From Dastarcus helophoroides (Eukaryota; Arthropoda; Insecta; Coleoptera; Bothrideridae), in assembly GCA_028583605.1 (NCBI GenBank), contig CM053330.1:28594598-28658597 (forward strand): a stretch of DNA of 64,000 nt, in the 5' to 3' direction. The notes under the pieces were generated by a model that was not told where the DNA came from, did no database searches, and was given only the letters and a program-made list of their open reading frames with translations. Both the position numbers and the translations under genes were made by a program. This document shows positions 12,144 to 22,406 of the stretch, piece by piece. The number at the start of each line of letters is the position of its first letter. Position 1 is the first letter of the stretch.

Positions 12144-13850
12144 GATTTTTTTTAAGTTTAATTCACTCGCAAAGGATAACCCCATTATGCCTTCAAAGCA
12201 ATGCGAGTAGTATGCGGAAACAAGAATAGATAGCGATGAACTGCCACCAAGGATACGTTGTAATTTTTGGGGAAAATTACTTTAGATAACGAATTCCATA
12301 GCTTGTGAAATGTCTATAGAAAAAAGTCTCCGTAGACAGAAGTCCTCACTGTGGCAAGCTGAACCGCACAGGAATTTGCTGTTTTCGACTGTCTAGTACG
12401 CCTCAAGAATCTTGCCCTTGGGGGATCAATCCTATTAGTTCCTGCGAGCATCTTCCATGATAATACTTGTAGAAAAGAGACAAGTCACCAACCATACACC
12501 TGTGCTCTAGTGTTTCGAGAAAATCGGTCAGACTTTCGTCATCAATTAGGTGAATAGCTCTTCTTTGAATTGAATCCAAGAGAACTAAAGTGTGTTTTGG
12601 GGCTGAACTCCAAACATGAGAACAGTATTCTAGTGTTGGCCTAACTTGAGCTTTTTTTATAGTGTTAATAGCTGATGAGATGTGAAGTACTTTTTAACTC
12701 TAAACAGAAAGCCTAGCTTTTGAGAGGCGGATTAGGCAATGGCGCGCCTATGATCATTCCAACAGAAGTTAAGGCTCGCATTCTCTCCTAGGATAGGCAG
12801 ATTAGATCCCATCGGGAGGATTTTACCGTCCATTAGTATGTTTGTTGCATTGATGTTTTCTTAGAGAAAACCGTGGCCTGAGTTTTTGAAGCGTTGAAAT
12901 CGACCAAATTTTTCTTACCACATTTCAGAATGATTTGGAGATCCCGATTAATCATCTGTATCTGCTGTTCCCTTAGTCAATCTGAAGCAGCGACGGATAA
13001 TGATTTGTTGGAGAAAAAAGATGACACCAGGCTATTATCATCTGAGTAACTGTATATCGGATTGGAAGTTGAAGCTAAGAGATCGTTTATGTGTAACAGA
13101 AGCAGAGTAGGAGACAGGACAGACTTCTGAGGCACCCCTGCATTAACTGCAAATGTCTTGGATGAGATGCCTGAAAAGATCTGTCAGCGAGAAAATTGGA
13201 TATCAAATGACAAAGTCCAGGAGGAAGACCATAAGATGTTAATTTGGTGAGAACAGATCGGTGCCAGACTCTGTCGAAGTTCTTTGAGATATCCAATGCC
13301 ACAATCCTAGCCTCACCATGTTTTTGCATAGCTGAGTTACAAAACTATGAGTAACATATATTAGTAGATCGCCAGTCGAGGGTAGTTGACGGAAACCATA
13401 TTACCTATCCGAGATGATTCTATTCTCCTCCAGATATTTTAGAACCTCGATGTTGATAACCTTTTCCATCACTTTAGATATAACGGGCAACAAAGATATA
13501 GGGCGGTAGTTGTTAGCCATATTTCTGTTTCCCTTTTTAGAGACAGGCAGCAGCCCAGCAGATTTCCAGATGTTAGGGAATACACCTTTGTTGTAAGAGA
13601 GTGTGAATAATTTGCTTAGGGCCGGAGTCAACTCCGGAGCGCTCTTGTTAAGAACAATAACGGCGATACCATCAAGGCGGGGTTTCGAGCTTGAGGAGAA
13701 TCTTCCTGATTGTGCGTTGTCTGAAAACTTCAGGTATCGAAGTGTCAACCTTAGGAAAAATAGGAGGTTCTGCGTTTCGAGAATCAAGATTGGAATTTTC
13801 TGCAAAATTTGTCTTTTATTTTGATTTTTTTTACTTTGAATTTGCAAGCA
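12144..13850 (-). mobile_element. Jockey/CR1-like non-LTR retrotransposon, 5'-truncated and broken
   Basis: On the minus strand this reads as the 3' half of a LINE. Reverse transcriptase blocks are visible: PELTPALSKLF, then NNYRPISLLPVISKVMEKV (13.5 kb), then ALDISKNFDRVWH with LPPGLCHLISNFLADRS (13.1-13.3 kb). The C-terminal tail follows (LIDDESL, LEHR, GDLSLFYKYY near 12.5 kb) and ends with a tail of TTAAACTTAAAAAAAA at about 12144-12160. Frameshifts and stops separate the blocks, so the copy is dead. Normally the aspartate in KAFDRVWH is catalytic; here it survives but the neighbouring residue is Asn. A second, shorter copy of the same family lies at 29106-29520 in the opposite orientation. 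Confidence 0.88.
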
Positions 13851-16643
13851 GCTTCTAATTAGAGAAACGCAAAGACATCTCAAATTTTCTTCTCGAAATT
13901 CAGTTCAATTTTCAAATTTCGACCTTAATCTAGTATATTTCAAGACATTTTTATAGAAGTTCCGGACTTTTTTTGACTTCACTCTATATTTAAATAAAAT
14001 TACTTTAAGGTAAAATTTTGATTTTAATTTCAAATTTAGGAACACTTTTTGTAATTCCAAATTTTCTTCGCTTTTTTTGCTGTAATTTAAACTTTAATCA
14101 TAAATTTTTGACTGCTGGTTTAACCGCCGACGATGCTGAAAAGCGAAATTGGTCGTAGCAAATATTTATAGAAACATTGTGAAATTTTTATATCTCCTGT
14201 TATATTTACGGCTAATGAGTTTATTAGTTATGAAAAAAATGTTTGGTAATGTTGAAATTTTGACTTTTTTGCAAATATTTTCATTTTGAAGCTCGAAGCT
14301 GGAACATTTGACACTTGAAATTTAAATTTTTATGGATTTTTATCCCAAAATGTCTACTTTTTTTAAATAATATTTGAACGTTCTGCTTTTTTACCAAATT
14401 ATTAGTATAAAATCGAAATGTTAAAAAATAGATTTTAAAATTAAATTTAAAAGTTTGATTTCCTGTCAAATTGCCTGCTTTAAAATGTAGAATTATGGAC
14501 TTTAAAAGCCAAATTTCCTGAATTTCAAAACTTCGAATGAAAGTCGAAATTTCGAATTTAATTACAAAATATTGATTCCTGAAATTTTGACTTTGCTCTG
14601 AAAAGTGATATGAATTTCGTCAGTTCATCACGAACGTCGAAATTAAAAAGAAGTAGAAATTCCTATTTGAAATTTGAAATTCTGAAAAAAATCGAAATTT
14701 CTTAACAAAAACATTATTTTTTAAATTTCGAAATTTTTCGAAATTTATACTTTTTCTTCTCGAACCTTCGATTTGAACCTCTAAATTACAAACTCATTTC
14801 TTTAGCTGAAATTTAGATTTTAATTACGAAATTTCGATTTTAAAGTTTAAAATCGAAAAAATAAGTCGAGATTTTAAAATAAAAATCTAAATTAAAAAAA
14901 AATAGTAAAAATTAAGTTTTATTTTAATTACTAGCCGCGTATCCAGTGAGATTACATTTCAGGAACCATTAGATTTTTCTCAAACCTTAAGGAGTTAATT
15001 TTTAAGTAACTTGCTCTGCGCATACCCTCTTTTCACCTCGCGTGTTTTGAACCTTTTTCTTTCTCAGCCGACTTTTCTATTTTGATACATCAAAACCCTT
15101 TAATCTGTCAAATTCGGATTAAAACGATGTCATGTATTATCAACGTTGTTCGTTCTGTAGCAGAATGAAGACTCTCAGTTTTCCAGTTTTACATCCGCAT
15201 GGCCATACAGATAAAAATGCGATAAGCAAAATAAACACCGCCGCGCCATGGCGAGAATATGTCATACAGTCAAAGTGATGAGTTAACGCAATATACTTTC
15301 AGCATGTGGTTAACGCGGCCACTTTAAATCCAGTGGTGTGTATTATTAATTTCCTACCTTTTTTAGGGTTTCAGTGCCGATTTTTAGACACTTTGAAGTT
15401 GAATTTTGAAAAATCCTTTCTTAGTGCTCACCAACGTTATACGTATCCTTCCTGAGCAAAATTTCCTTATTGTAGAACCAGTCTATCTGTCAGTCAGTGT
15501 TCGAGTTTTATTAAATAGATTCATAAACGTAAAATATTCCGTTTTTAGAATTAAATCCGAAATGACAAGTAAAAGCAAACATTTCGTTAAAAAAAACTCA
15601 AAATTTATGAAAAAAGTCTTTGGAATTTCATGTTTAAGTGTCAAAATTTCAATTTCATGTTTAAGTGTCGAAATTTCAATAGTATTAAAAATTTCGAGTT
15701 TAATCTGGGGATTTTGAGAAACTGGGAAATTCGAAGGTTCCAGTTTGAATTTAAAATTTCGAGAAAAAAGCCGAAATTTTGACACTTCAATCGAATTTGA
15801 AAAAAGAAGAAATTTGTGAATAATGACAAGTCGTCTTTTCAGAGCAACTCCGAAAGTCAAAATTTCTAAAAATTTCGAAAATTTCACAAAAATAGAAATT
15901 TTGAAAATAATTCTACACATAAAAGTCCAATTTACTGAATAAAAATTAAAACTTCGATAAAAAGTCGAAATTTTCAAAAACAAAGTAAAAACGCTTGAAC
16001 AAAGGTAGAAATTTAAAGAAAACGTGAATAGTTTGAAAAATGATAGAGGTTTAAAAAAAACAATGTTCGACATAATCAAATTTATTAAAAAACAAAAATT
16101 TTGAAAAAAGTCGAAATTTTGAGAAAAGCTAAATTTTCAAAAATAAATGTTCAAGAAAGGGGAAATTGTGAAAGGGCTAAAATTTATAGAGTAGGTTAAA
16201 ACTGGAAAAAATGGAAAATACGAAATTTGAGACTTGCAAAATATGAAGTCGAGATTTACAATCTCTGTCTTAAAACTGAAACCTTTGAAGTATCATTTAC
16301 AAATTCAAATTAACATATCTGAAAATAATCATCGCGGAATATGGAAAAAGAATCTAGACCTTTAATTTTTAATTTGCAACTTGAAATTAAAAGCGAACTT
16401 TTGAAGTTAATTTGAAAATTTTAGAAATTACACTTTTAAGATTAATTAGATAATAATCGATATTTCGAAATTAAAATGAAAATGTTGGAATAAACGTCGA
16501 AATTTCAAATTTACGCCAAGAATTTTGAAAAAGTATAAAAAAGAAAATATCCAGTAATGAATTTAGTTCTATTTTTTTTACCATTGATGTCCCTTTGATG
16601 ACTTCATATTTAAGATAAGAAAACTCCGATAAAAACAAACATA
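13851..16643. other. AT-rich repeat-derived DNA, no gene seen
   Basis: Mostly degenerate repeat with words such as AAAGTCGAAATTT and TTTCGAGTTTAA. It contains one copy of a dispersed ~120-bp repeat at 14110-14230. About 15080-15340 is more complex (CGCCGCGCCATGGCG, GTTAACGCGGCC) but carries no reading frame I can support. Confidence 0.5.
14110..14230 (+). repeat. Dispersed ~120-bp repeat (one of five copies)
   Basis: The core CGATGCTGAAAAGCGAAA is followed, 30-60 nt on, by AACATYGTGAAATTTTTATAT and a TTAGTTATGA-type tail. Related copies lie near 27615-27735, 55000-55130, 57705-57835 and 59895-60020. In the last one the core is inverted relative to its tail. The copies are degenerate, and no ends or target duplications could be fixed. 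Confidence 0.6.
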
Positions 16644-16649
16644 TTTATT
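16644..16649 (-). terminator. Polyadenylation signal of the JTB-GSTCD transcript
   Basis: AATAAA on the minus strand, 30 nt beyond the GSTCD stop codon. It is the first such signal after the JTB stop: the 13 nt between JTB and GSTCD have no room for one. Confidence 0.7.
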
Positions 16650-16679
16650 TTGGCTCTATGGTACAATTAATGCTAAAAC

Positions 16680-18350
16680 TTAAATAATTCTGTCCTTACA
16701 AATGCCAACTAACAAATTATTTTTATTGGTACATGTCTCAGGTTGCAATTTACCCAAATGTACATCATAACCTTGAGATTCTGCATACAATTTTCGATCG
16801 TAATCAACAATATTCATGCATAAGTAACCCTGTTTTGTTTTCAAATTGTCAGCATCATGCGTTTGGTCGGCTGCATGAGCCAAATTAAAATAGTCTTTTC
16901 CGCCAATAAAGCTCCCAAATACCGGACTTCTAGGATAAGTCAGTACATGACAATCTTTTATACCACCATAGCAGCAAGGACAACAAACGAAATGAGCTTT
17001 ATTCTCAATGCAGCTCTTCATAACTAAGTCAGTGGCAACACCACATGCATGTAGGGAAACCCCAATATCGTACTGTGCCGAGAAATAGTCCAAATTACAT
17101 TGCAAACAGGCAACATTTTTCAACTGAAGTTTATGTATGGTACTGATGGCTCTAGCTAAGGAATGTTCTTTGTTTTCGACCAAGATTATTTGACACTGGG
17201 GGAGTAAAAAGGCCAAAAGTAAACCCAAATGACCGCTTCCACTGCAGAAATCAACAATTGTGTATTTATCTCCAGCTGCTAACTTAACAACGGATTTGGC
17301 CAAATTTTCCAGCTGCTCACATTTCCTTTTGGCCCTACTTTGGGGCAGCGAACCCCCAGTTGGGTTTATTTCCAGTGGGATACTATCCCAACTAAACTTG
17401 AGATGAAAACCAAACGGCTTGTGATCATTCCTGATTTCCAATTTTGCATTATGCACAATATTCAGTGAATTAACTATATCACACTGTTTGGTAAAAATTC
17501 GCTTCTGTGGCTTATATCTAGTCGAGTCAGACTTATATAAACTGTATTTAACAATAGTTGGTTCCACCAGTTCAATATTTTGAGTATAAGAAAGAGGAAT
17601 ACTAGCCAAAACTCTGACCAAATCCAAAGATGTCATTCTATGGTACCATTGAGAACATAATGGAAATCTGGTTTTAAAATCAGCAATATTTTCGTACAAC
17701 TTGAAAATTACATCAACACAAGGATAGAGCAGCACATCAGCTAGTGTAATAAATGGCCCTTCGGCGAAGTTATGCGCCAAATTCAAGTGATTTTTAGGCG
17801 TTTCAGGGCCAACAACTTTTTGAGATTGCTCACTAGCCACCTTATAAATATTGTGTATCTTCACCGGCTGAGCTAAATGATATTCAAATAGAACTAAACT
17901 CTCAGGAATTTTTAATATTTCGTTGCAAGATAGTAAATGCTTAACTGATGAAATCATGTCAACTTCGCAAAATTTAGTCCAAATGGATGTTTCACTGCAT
18001 GCCACCAAGCAAGACTCCCGAAACCCAAGCAAATGCTGAAAACTAGCATTTTTGCTGCTCTTGACGATTTGACGCGCCACCGACGCGAGACCTGCCACCA
18101 ATAGTTGTCCCACCCGCACCACGGGCCACCTACAGTAATTTATAAAATCATTTGAGCTGAAATCATTATACTTTGGGAGCGCCGATGCTGGTATGCTTAT
18201 CTCAGCTTTATTTGACATGAATCTAATACTCAATGAAATCTCATCAGTTTTAATAAAATCATACAAATGCAGTATGACTAGAGATTCCAAGGAAAGAGAA
18301 ATAGATTCACCATTTTTACACACCTCTAGATAGACAACAGTTTCAGTCAT
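16680..18350 (-). CDS. GSTCD: GSTCD-like protein (GST C-terminal domain plus methyltransferase fold)
   Basis: 556 aa in a single exon, against about 630 in vertebrate GSTCD. The first half (about 90-250) corresponds to the GST-C-terminal-like helical region, with LADVLLYPCVDV at 203-214. The second half is a class I SAM-dependent methyltransferase fold: VDFCSGSGHLG at about 366-376 is the SAM-binding motif I, followed by VENKEH (391-396), LHACGVATD (433-441) and CCPCCYG (456-462). LPQSRAKRKCEQLENL just before motif I is also typical. The start ATG has a good context (A at -3) and lies 13 nt after the JTB stop on the same strand. The substrate of GSTCD methyltransferases is not established to my knowledge. 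The lack of introns contrasts with neighbouring genes. An AATAAA follows 30 nt after the stop. Confidence 0.9.
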   Translation of the reverse strand: MTETVVYLEVCKNGESISLSLESLVILHLYDFIKTDEISLSIRFMSNKAEISIPASALPKYNDFSSNDFINYCRWPVVRVGQLLVAGLASVARQIVKSSKNASFQHLLGFRESCLVACSETSIWTKFCEVDMISSVKHLLSCNEILKIPESLVLFEYHLAQPVKIHNIYKVASEQSQKVVGPETPKNHLNLAHNFAEGPFITLADVLLYPCVDVIFKLYENIADFKTRFPLCSQWYHRMTSLDLVRVLASIPLSYTQNIELVEPTIVKYSLYKSDSTRYKPQKRIFTKQCDIVNSLNIVHNAKLEIRNDHKPFGFHLKFSWDSIPLEINPTGGSLPQSRAKRKCEQLENLAKSVVKLAAGDKYTIVDFCSGSGHLGLLLAFLLPQCQIILVENKEHSLARAISTIHKLQLKNVACLQCNLDYFSAQYDIGVSLHACGVATDLVMKSCIENKAHFVCCPCCYGGIKDCHVLTYPRSPVFGSFIGGKDYFNLAHAADQTHDADNLKTKQGYLCMNIVDYDRKLYAESQGYDVHLGKLQPETCTNKNNLLVGICKDRII

Positions 18351-18363
18351 TTTCGCTGTACAA

Positions 18364-18923
18364 TTACACGCAGTTAGCTAATTGCCGCTGCACTCTTTGC
18401 AGCATTCGCTTATTTAATACTTTTTTCCTTGAAATAACGCACAATGCTGATACTAATGAAGCAACGAACATAAATCCTTCAAATCGCCAAAATTGCCTTT
18501 CGTCTAAATAGGCGGTCTTATCGCAGCTCCTCACAACGGTTTCCCCGTTCGGACACTTCAACACCTCTATGTAATGAGTATGAATGCAAACCCCAATACT
18601 CCCACTAGTGATTTGAAAGGCTGCAACAAAATGCTGTGAAAGCGGCAAAAACACATCACTAATCTACCTGAGCAAGGTTCGCAATCTTTAATAACTGTAT
18701 ATTTCTCCTTTTCTCCGCAAGTAGAGTTTTGCTCAACAACGAATTGTCGTTTTTTCGATTGCGTCTTTGTATCCGTCCAGTGAGATTCCACTATGAGAAC
18801 CAAGATTGTCAAACTGAAAATACTCAACTGACTAGGGTTGTTAGAAATGGGTGAGAATATTGCTTACAACGCCAGAAATGTTATACCTAGCAGCATGCGC
18901 TTCTTGGGGCAAGATTCAATCAT
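18364..18923 (-). CDS. JTB: JTB family single-pass membrane protein
   Basis: Three exons: 18923-18868, 18813-18668 and 18620-18364, with introns of 54 and 47 nt. The coding sum is 459 nt, 152 aa, close to the 146 aa of human JTB. Exon 1 starts MIESCPKKRMLLGITFLAF; its donor is GTAAGC, the branch site TCTAAC, and the acceptor TTTTCAG. The residues that follow form a hydrophobic signal segment (LTILVLIV). The ectodomain has the family cysteines in CGEKEKYTVIKDCEPCSAF, GVCIHTHY, LKCPNGE and RSCDKTA. Then comes ERQFWRFEGFMF leading into the transmembrane helix (about 113-133), and a basic cytoplasmic tail. JTB proteins act in membranes and have been linked to mitochondria and cytokinesis in mammals. 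The acceptor CCCTAG would give a slightly longer exon 2 in the same phase; I prefer TTTTCAG because of branch-site spacing. Confidence 0.87.
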
Positions 18924-20621
18924 AATTCGAGGTAAATTCGTAAAATGAAATTAGATCTATCAAACTGGAGGTTATCTACCTGTCAGTGTCAGAACTGTCA
19001 GGTGAGGTTAGGTATGGCAAGAACTACCGATAATAAGATCTACAAGAAATAATTCTATGGTACATGTCAAGCGTCTCCTAAATAAGTATTCGCGCCAGCC
19101 ATTTTATTTCCTAATTTATGAAGTGTAGCGTTAAACGTTGATTGAATACATACTGTATTCAATCAACGCGTTAAATAAATATAAATATTAATGCGATAAG
19201 CAAAATACTGTGCATAAAAATAAAGGCAACTAATTTTAATATTAGTGTAATTTATTTATAGTCATCTTATGAAAACCAGTCCGAACTTAAGTTCGTGTTA
19301 ATCATGTAATACGAGCGAACAATGCGAGCAAATATGGACTAGCATTTCAGTAACCGTAGCAATCGCGAACATGATTCATAAACTATTTCGAGGTATGTTG
19401 GAATGTGGACTTTTTTGTGAGTAAAGTCCACATTTAAAGTTTAATTTCGAAATTTCTAAAAAACTTATGTAATTAATGTCTGTTTTATACTTTCCTAAGT
19501 CAGTTGTTTTATTTGTAATTATTTAGTTTTTATCTTGTCTGTTTCATATTGTAGATTTTTTGAAATGTTGTTTTTTGCTTAAATAAATTACATACTTTCT
19601 TATCGGTGCACTGAAGCTCTTATTTTTAACCTAGCAACCTAGTAATATACCGTAAGATAATGATTACCAGCTTATGCACGTGAATTTGGACTTAATAAAC
19701 TGAAGGTCACACATTTTTATAAGCAATTATATTAATCTCTGAATATGTGGGGAATACTGCATTTATTTATTTTTTCCTACATATTTATGACTCTATTGTA
19801 GTATAAAATTAATGTTATTTGACTTTTTGTCAGGAATAACATGTTAAACAGAAATGTATGTAACATATTTTATGCACAATGTATGGTATTTTGTTTTCTA
19901 CGAAGCATTAGAACGGATATCAGTTAGAAAAAAAAATTAGAAATGTCGCGTTTAAACCTGCAATTGAATTTTTTTCTCGAAATTTGGAATTTGATCTTGA
20001 AGTTTAGACTTTTGCTACAGATTTTCTCTTTTTTCTTAAAATTAGAATGTTAAAGTTGAATTTCAAACTTACACTCGAAATTTCAACTTTAAAATATATT
20101 TAAGTGATCAACTTTTATGTACATAAATATATTTCGGCTTTAACGATTTGGATTAAATTTTATGTTTATATAAGGCTTCGCTTTTTAAATTTATCGGTAT
20201 CTTTTCCGAAAAAACATCTAGTAGATCTTTGAGGTACTTGCAGTTTAAAATCGAAATTTCAAGTTTAACATCTAAATTTTGAAATTAGAGCCGAAATTTC
20301 GACAATAAACGCGAAATTTTGTGTGCACGAATTTCTGATTAGATTTCCGAAGCAAGAATTCAGATCCGGTACTCCATTGCTGGTCACAAATGCACAATTC
20401 CTGAACCTTAATTTTTTATATGAAATGTGTTCATTGCTGTGCCCGAATCTGAAATGCTGATTCGATAACCAGGATTCCGTACATGTGCGGCCAGCCTTAA
20501 TCGAAATTCAGTTTCGTAACATTTTAAAGCGCTAGCGCCCGGTTTTAACGCTACGCTTTTTAAACTGTCGTGCGAACGAGGGCTTATTCGCAAATCACTC
20601 ACAGCCTTAATGCCCGAAATT
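18924..20621. other. Upstream region of JTB and AT-rich intergenic DNA
   Basis: The first few hundred bases probably hold the JTB promoter; no TATA box is evident. A perfect hairpin lies at 19136-19168. About 19920-20330 is degenerate AAATTTCGA-type repeat. About 20330-20500 is one copy of a dispersed repeat also seen at 31440-31605 and 45255-45330. No reading frame is convincing. Confidence 0.5.
19136..19168. repeat. Perfect 14-bp-arm hairpin
   Basis: CGTTGATTGAATAC, a 5-nt loop ATACT, then the exact reverse complement GTATTCAATCAACG. Weak pairing may extend outward through TTAA. It sits about 210 bp upstream of the JTB start. The stem is too short for a typical microRNA precursor; it could be the core of a small palindromic transposon. 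Confidence 0.85.
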
Positions 20622-22406
20622 TAGGGATGTCGATCGGAGATCGATTAATCAAAAAATCGATTTTTTCAAGTCTCATAGTCGATTTTTTAGATCGATCTCA
20701 AACACAAGATCGATCTAATGAACTATTCAAAAATCCTGAGAATCGAATCGATCTACCTTTCATGCAGGTCACTGTAAATTTAATGACAAAAATTTTGTAT
20801 TGAAGTGCATTTATATCGTGATGTTATTCTCTACTTCGATCTACTAGCAATAGCTACGTTAATAAGCCAACAGATGGCAGCATTAACATTTCTTTTCATT
20901 CTTTACGTCGTTGATCGAATAGGAAAGATAACTGTGACGTCATCTCATAGTTTGTTCCGCTAGACTGGTATTTTCATGGTTTGTGGGTATTCTGTTAGTT
21001 GTCAGTGTGTTTGGTCACTGACATTTTATTTCTTCGATTGTTAAATGCACGTATTTATTTTTTCCATTTATTTTAAAATTACACTGAAAATCCACAAAAA
21101 ACACAAAATCACAAACGTAAACACTAACCTCAATTAGTCAAACCTACAAAGCATAGAATATAATAAATGGGGCCAAATGTCAACCACAAGTTGGACATAA
21201 TGGTGGCGACATTTTCTTTAAGATTTGCGTTGCCTATAAATTATTACGTATTTCCCTTTTTGAATGCTTTGTCACAACATTTTAACATTTGTAGCACTTA
21301 AAATTGATATTATTGATATAGAAGATATGGCACCAATTCATCATTATCATTCAATGTTTCTTTTATTAGAAATGTTTAAAAATTTCACCAACAAGGCGAT
21401 TAATCGGAAATTGATCTTTCAGCACCCAATTTATTCGGGAATCGATTCTTTTACACACGATTCAAAAATCGATTATTTTAAAAAGGAATCGGCATCGCTA
21501 CCGAAAATCCGTTGTACTAGGGATGTCGATTCCTTTTTAAAATAATCGATATTTGCATCGATTCGAATGGTGGGTAAAAGAATCGATTCCCAATTAAATT
21601 GAGTGCTGAAAGATTGATTTTCGATTAATCGATTTATTGGTGAAATTTTTAAAGATTTCTAATAAAAGTAAAATTAAATGATAATGATGAATTGGCGTCG
21701 TATCCCCTATATCAAAAATATCAGCTTTAGCTGATACAAAGGTTAAAATGTTGTGATAAAGCATTCAAAAAGGAAATTACGTGATAATTTATAGGCAACG
21801 CTTAAAGCAAATGGCGCCACCAATATATGTCCCAATTGTGGTTAACAGTTGGACCCTTTATTATACTCTATGCTTTATATGTGTTTTGTGTACAACTGTA
21901 AGTTGACTAACTGAAGCTAGTGTTTAAGATTATGATTTTGTGTTTTTTGTGGATTTTCAGTGCAATTTTAAAATAAATGGACAAAATAAACATGTTCATT
22001 TAACAATCCAAAAAATAAAATGTCAATGATCAAAGACACAGACAACTGACAGACTAACAGTCTAGCGGAACCATATACATGTATGAGCGGAACAAACTAT
22101 GATGGCGCCACTAGTAGTAATAATTAGCAGTTATCTTCCCTATTCAGTCCACGAGGTACTAAAAGAAAAAAAAATGTGAATGCTGCCATCTATTGGCTTA
22201 TTAATGTAGCTATTGCTAGCAGATGGAAGTGCAGATCTTTCAATACCACCTAGGCATAACATAATAATGACCTATGTACATTTTTTTTGCCATTAAATTT
22301 ACACTAACCTGCCCGAAAGGTGAATCGATTCGATTCTTAGGATTTTTAGATCGATTCATTGGATCGATATAGTATTCAGATCGATCTAAAAAATCGACCT
22401 CTCTAA
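20622..22406. repeat. 1.8-kb foldback element with ~0.8-0.9-kb arms
   Basis: The left arm (about 20688-21496) is the reverse complement of the right arm (about 21522-22406), with only about 25 nt between them at the centre. Landmarks: GTCGATTTTTTAGATCGATC near 20688 pairs with GATCGATCTAAAAAATCGAC near 22385. CAACAGATGGCAGCATT (about 20879) pairs with AATGCTGCCATCTATTG (about 22180). CCGCTAGACTG (about 20957) pairs with CAGTCTAGCGG (about 22060). TTATAGGCAACGC (about 21790) pairs with GCGTTGCCTATAA (about 21230). Both the left end and the right half begin with TAGGGATGTCGAT, so it may be two inverted insertions of one element. The ends are rich in ATCGAT words. A transcript through it would form a long hairpin. 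Confidence 0.87.

Noticed and set aside
15483..16079. Long open frame (about 198 codons) on the minus strand rich in Phe, Lys, Ile and Ser
   Set aside because: It lies in degenerate AT-rich repeat, where the TTTCGAAATTT-type unit is poor in stop codons. The translation is low-complexity and has no domain.
21264..21545. Open frame of 93 codons inside the second foldback
   Set aside because: It reads across the palindrome arm and has no resemblance to a transposase; the mirrored copy in the other arm is not open.
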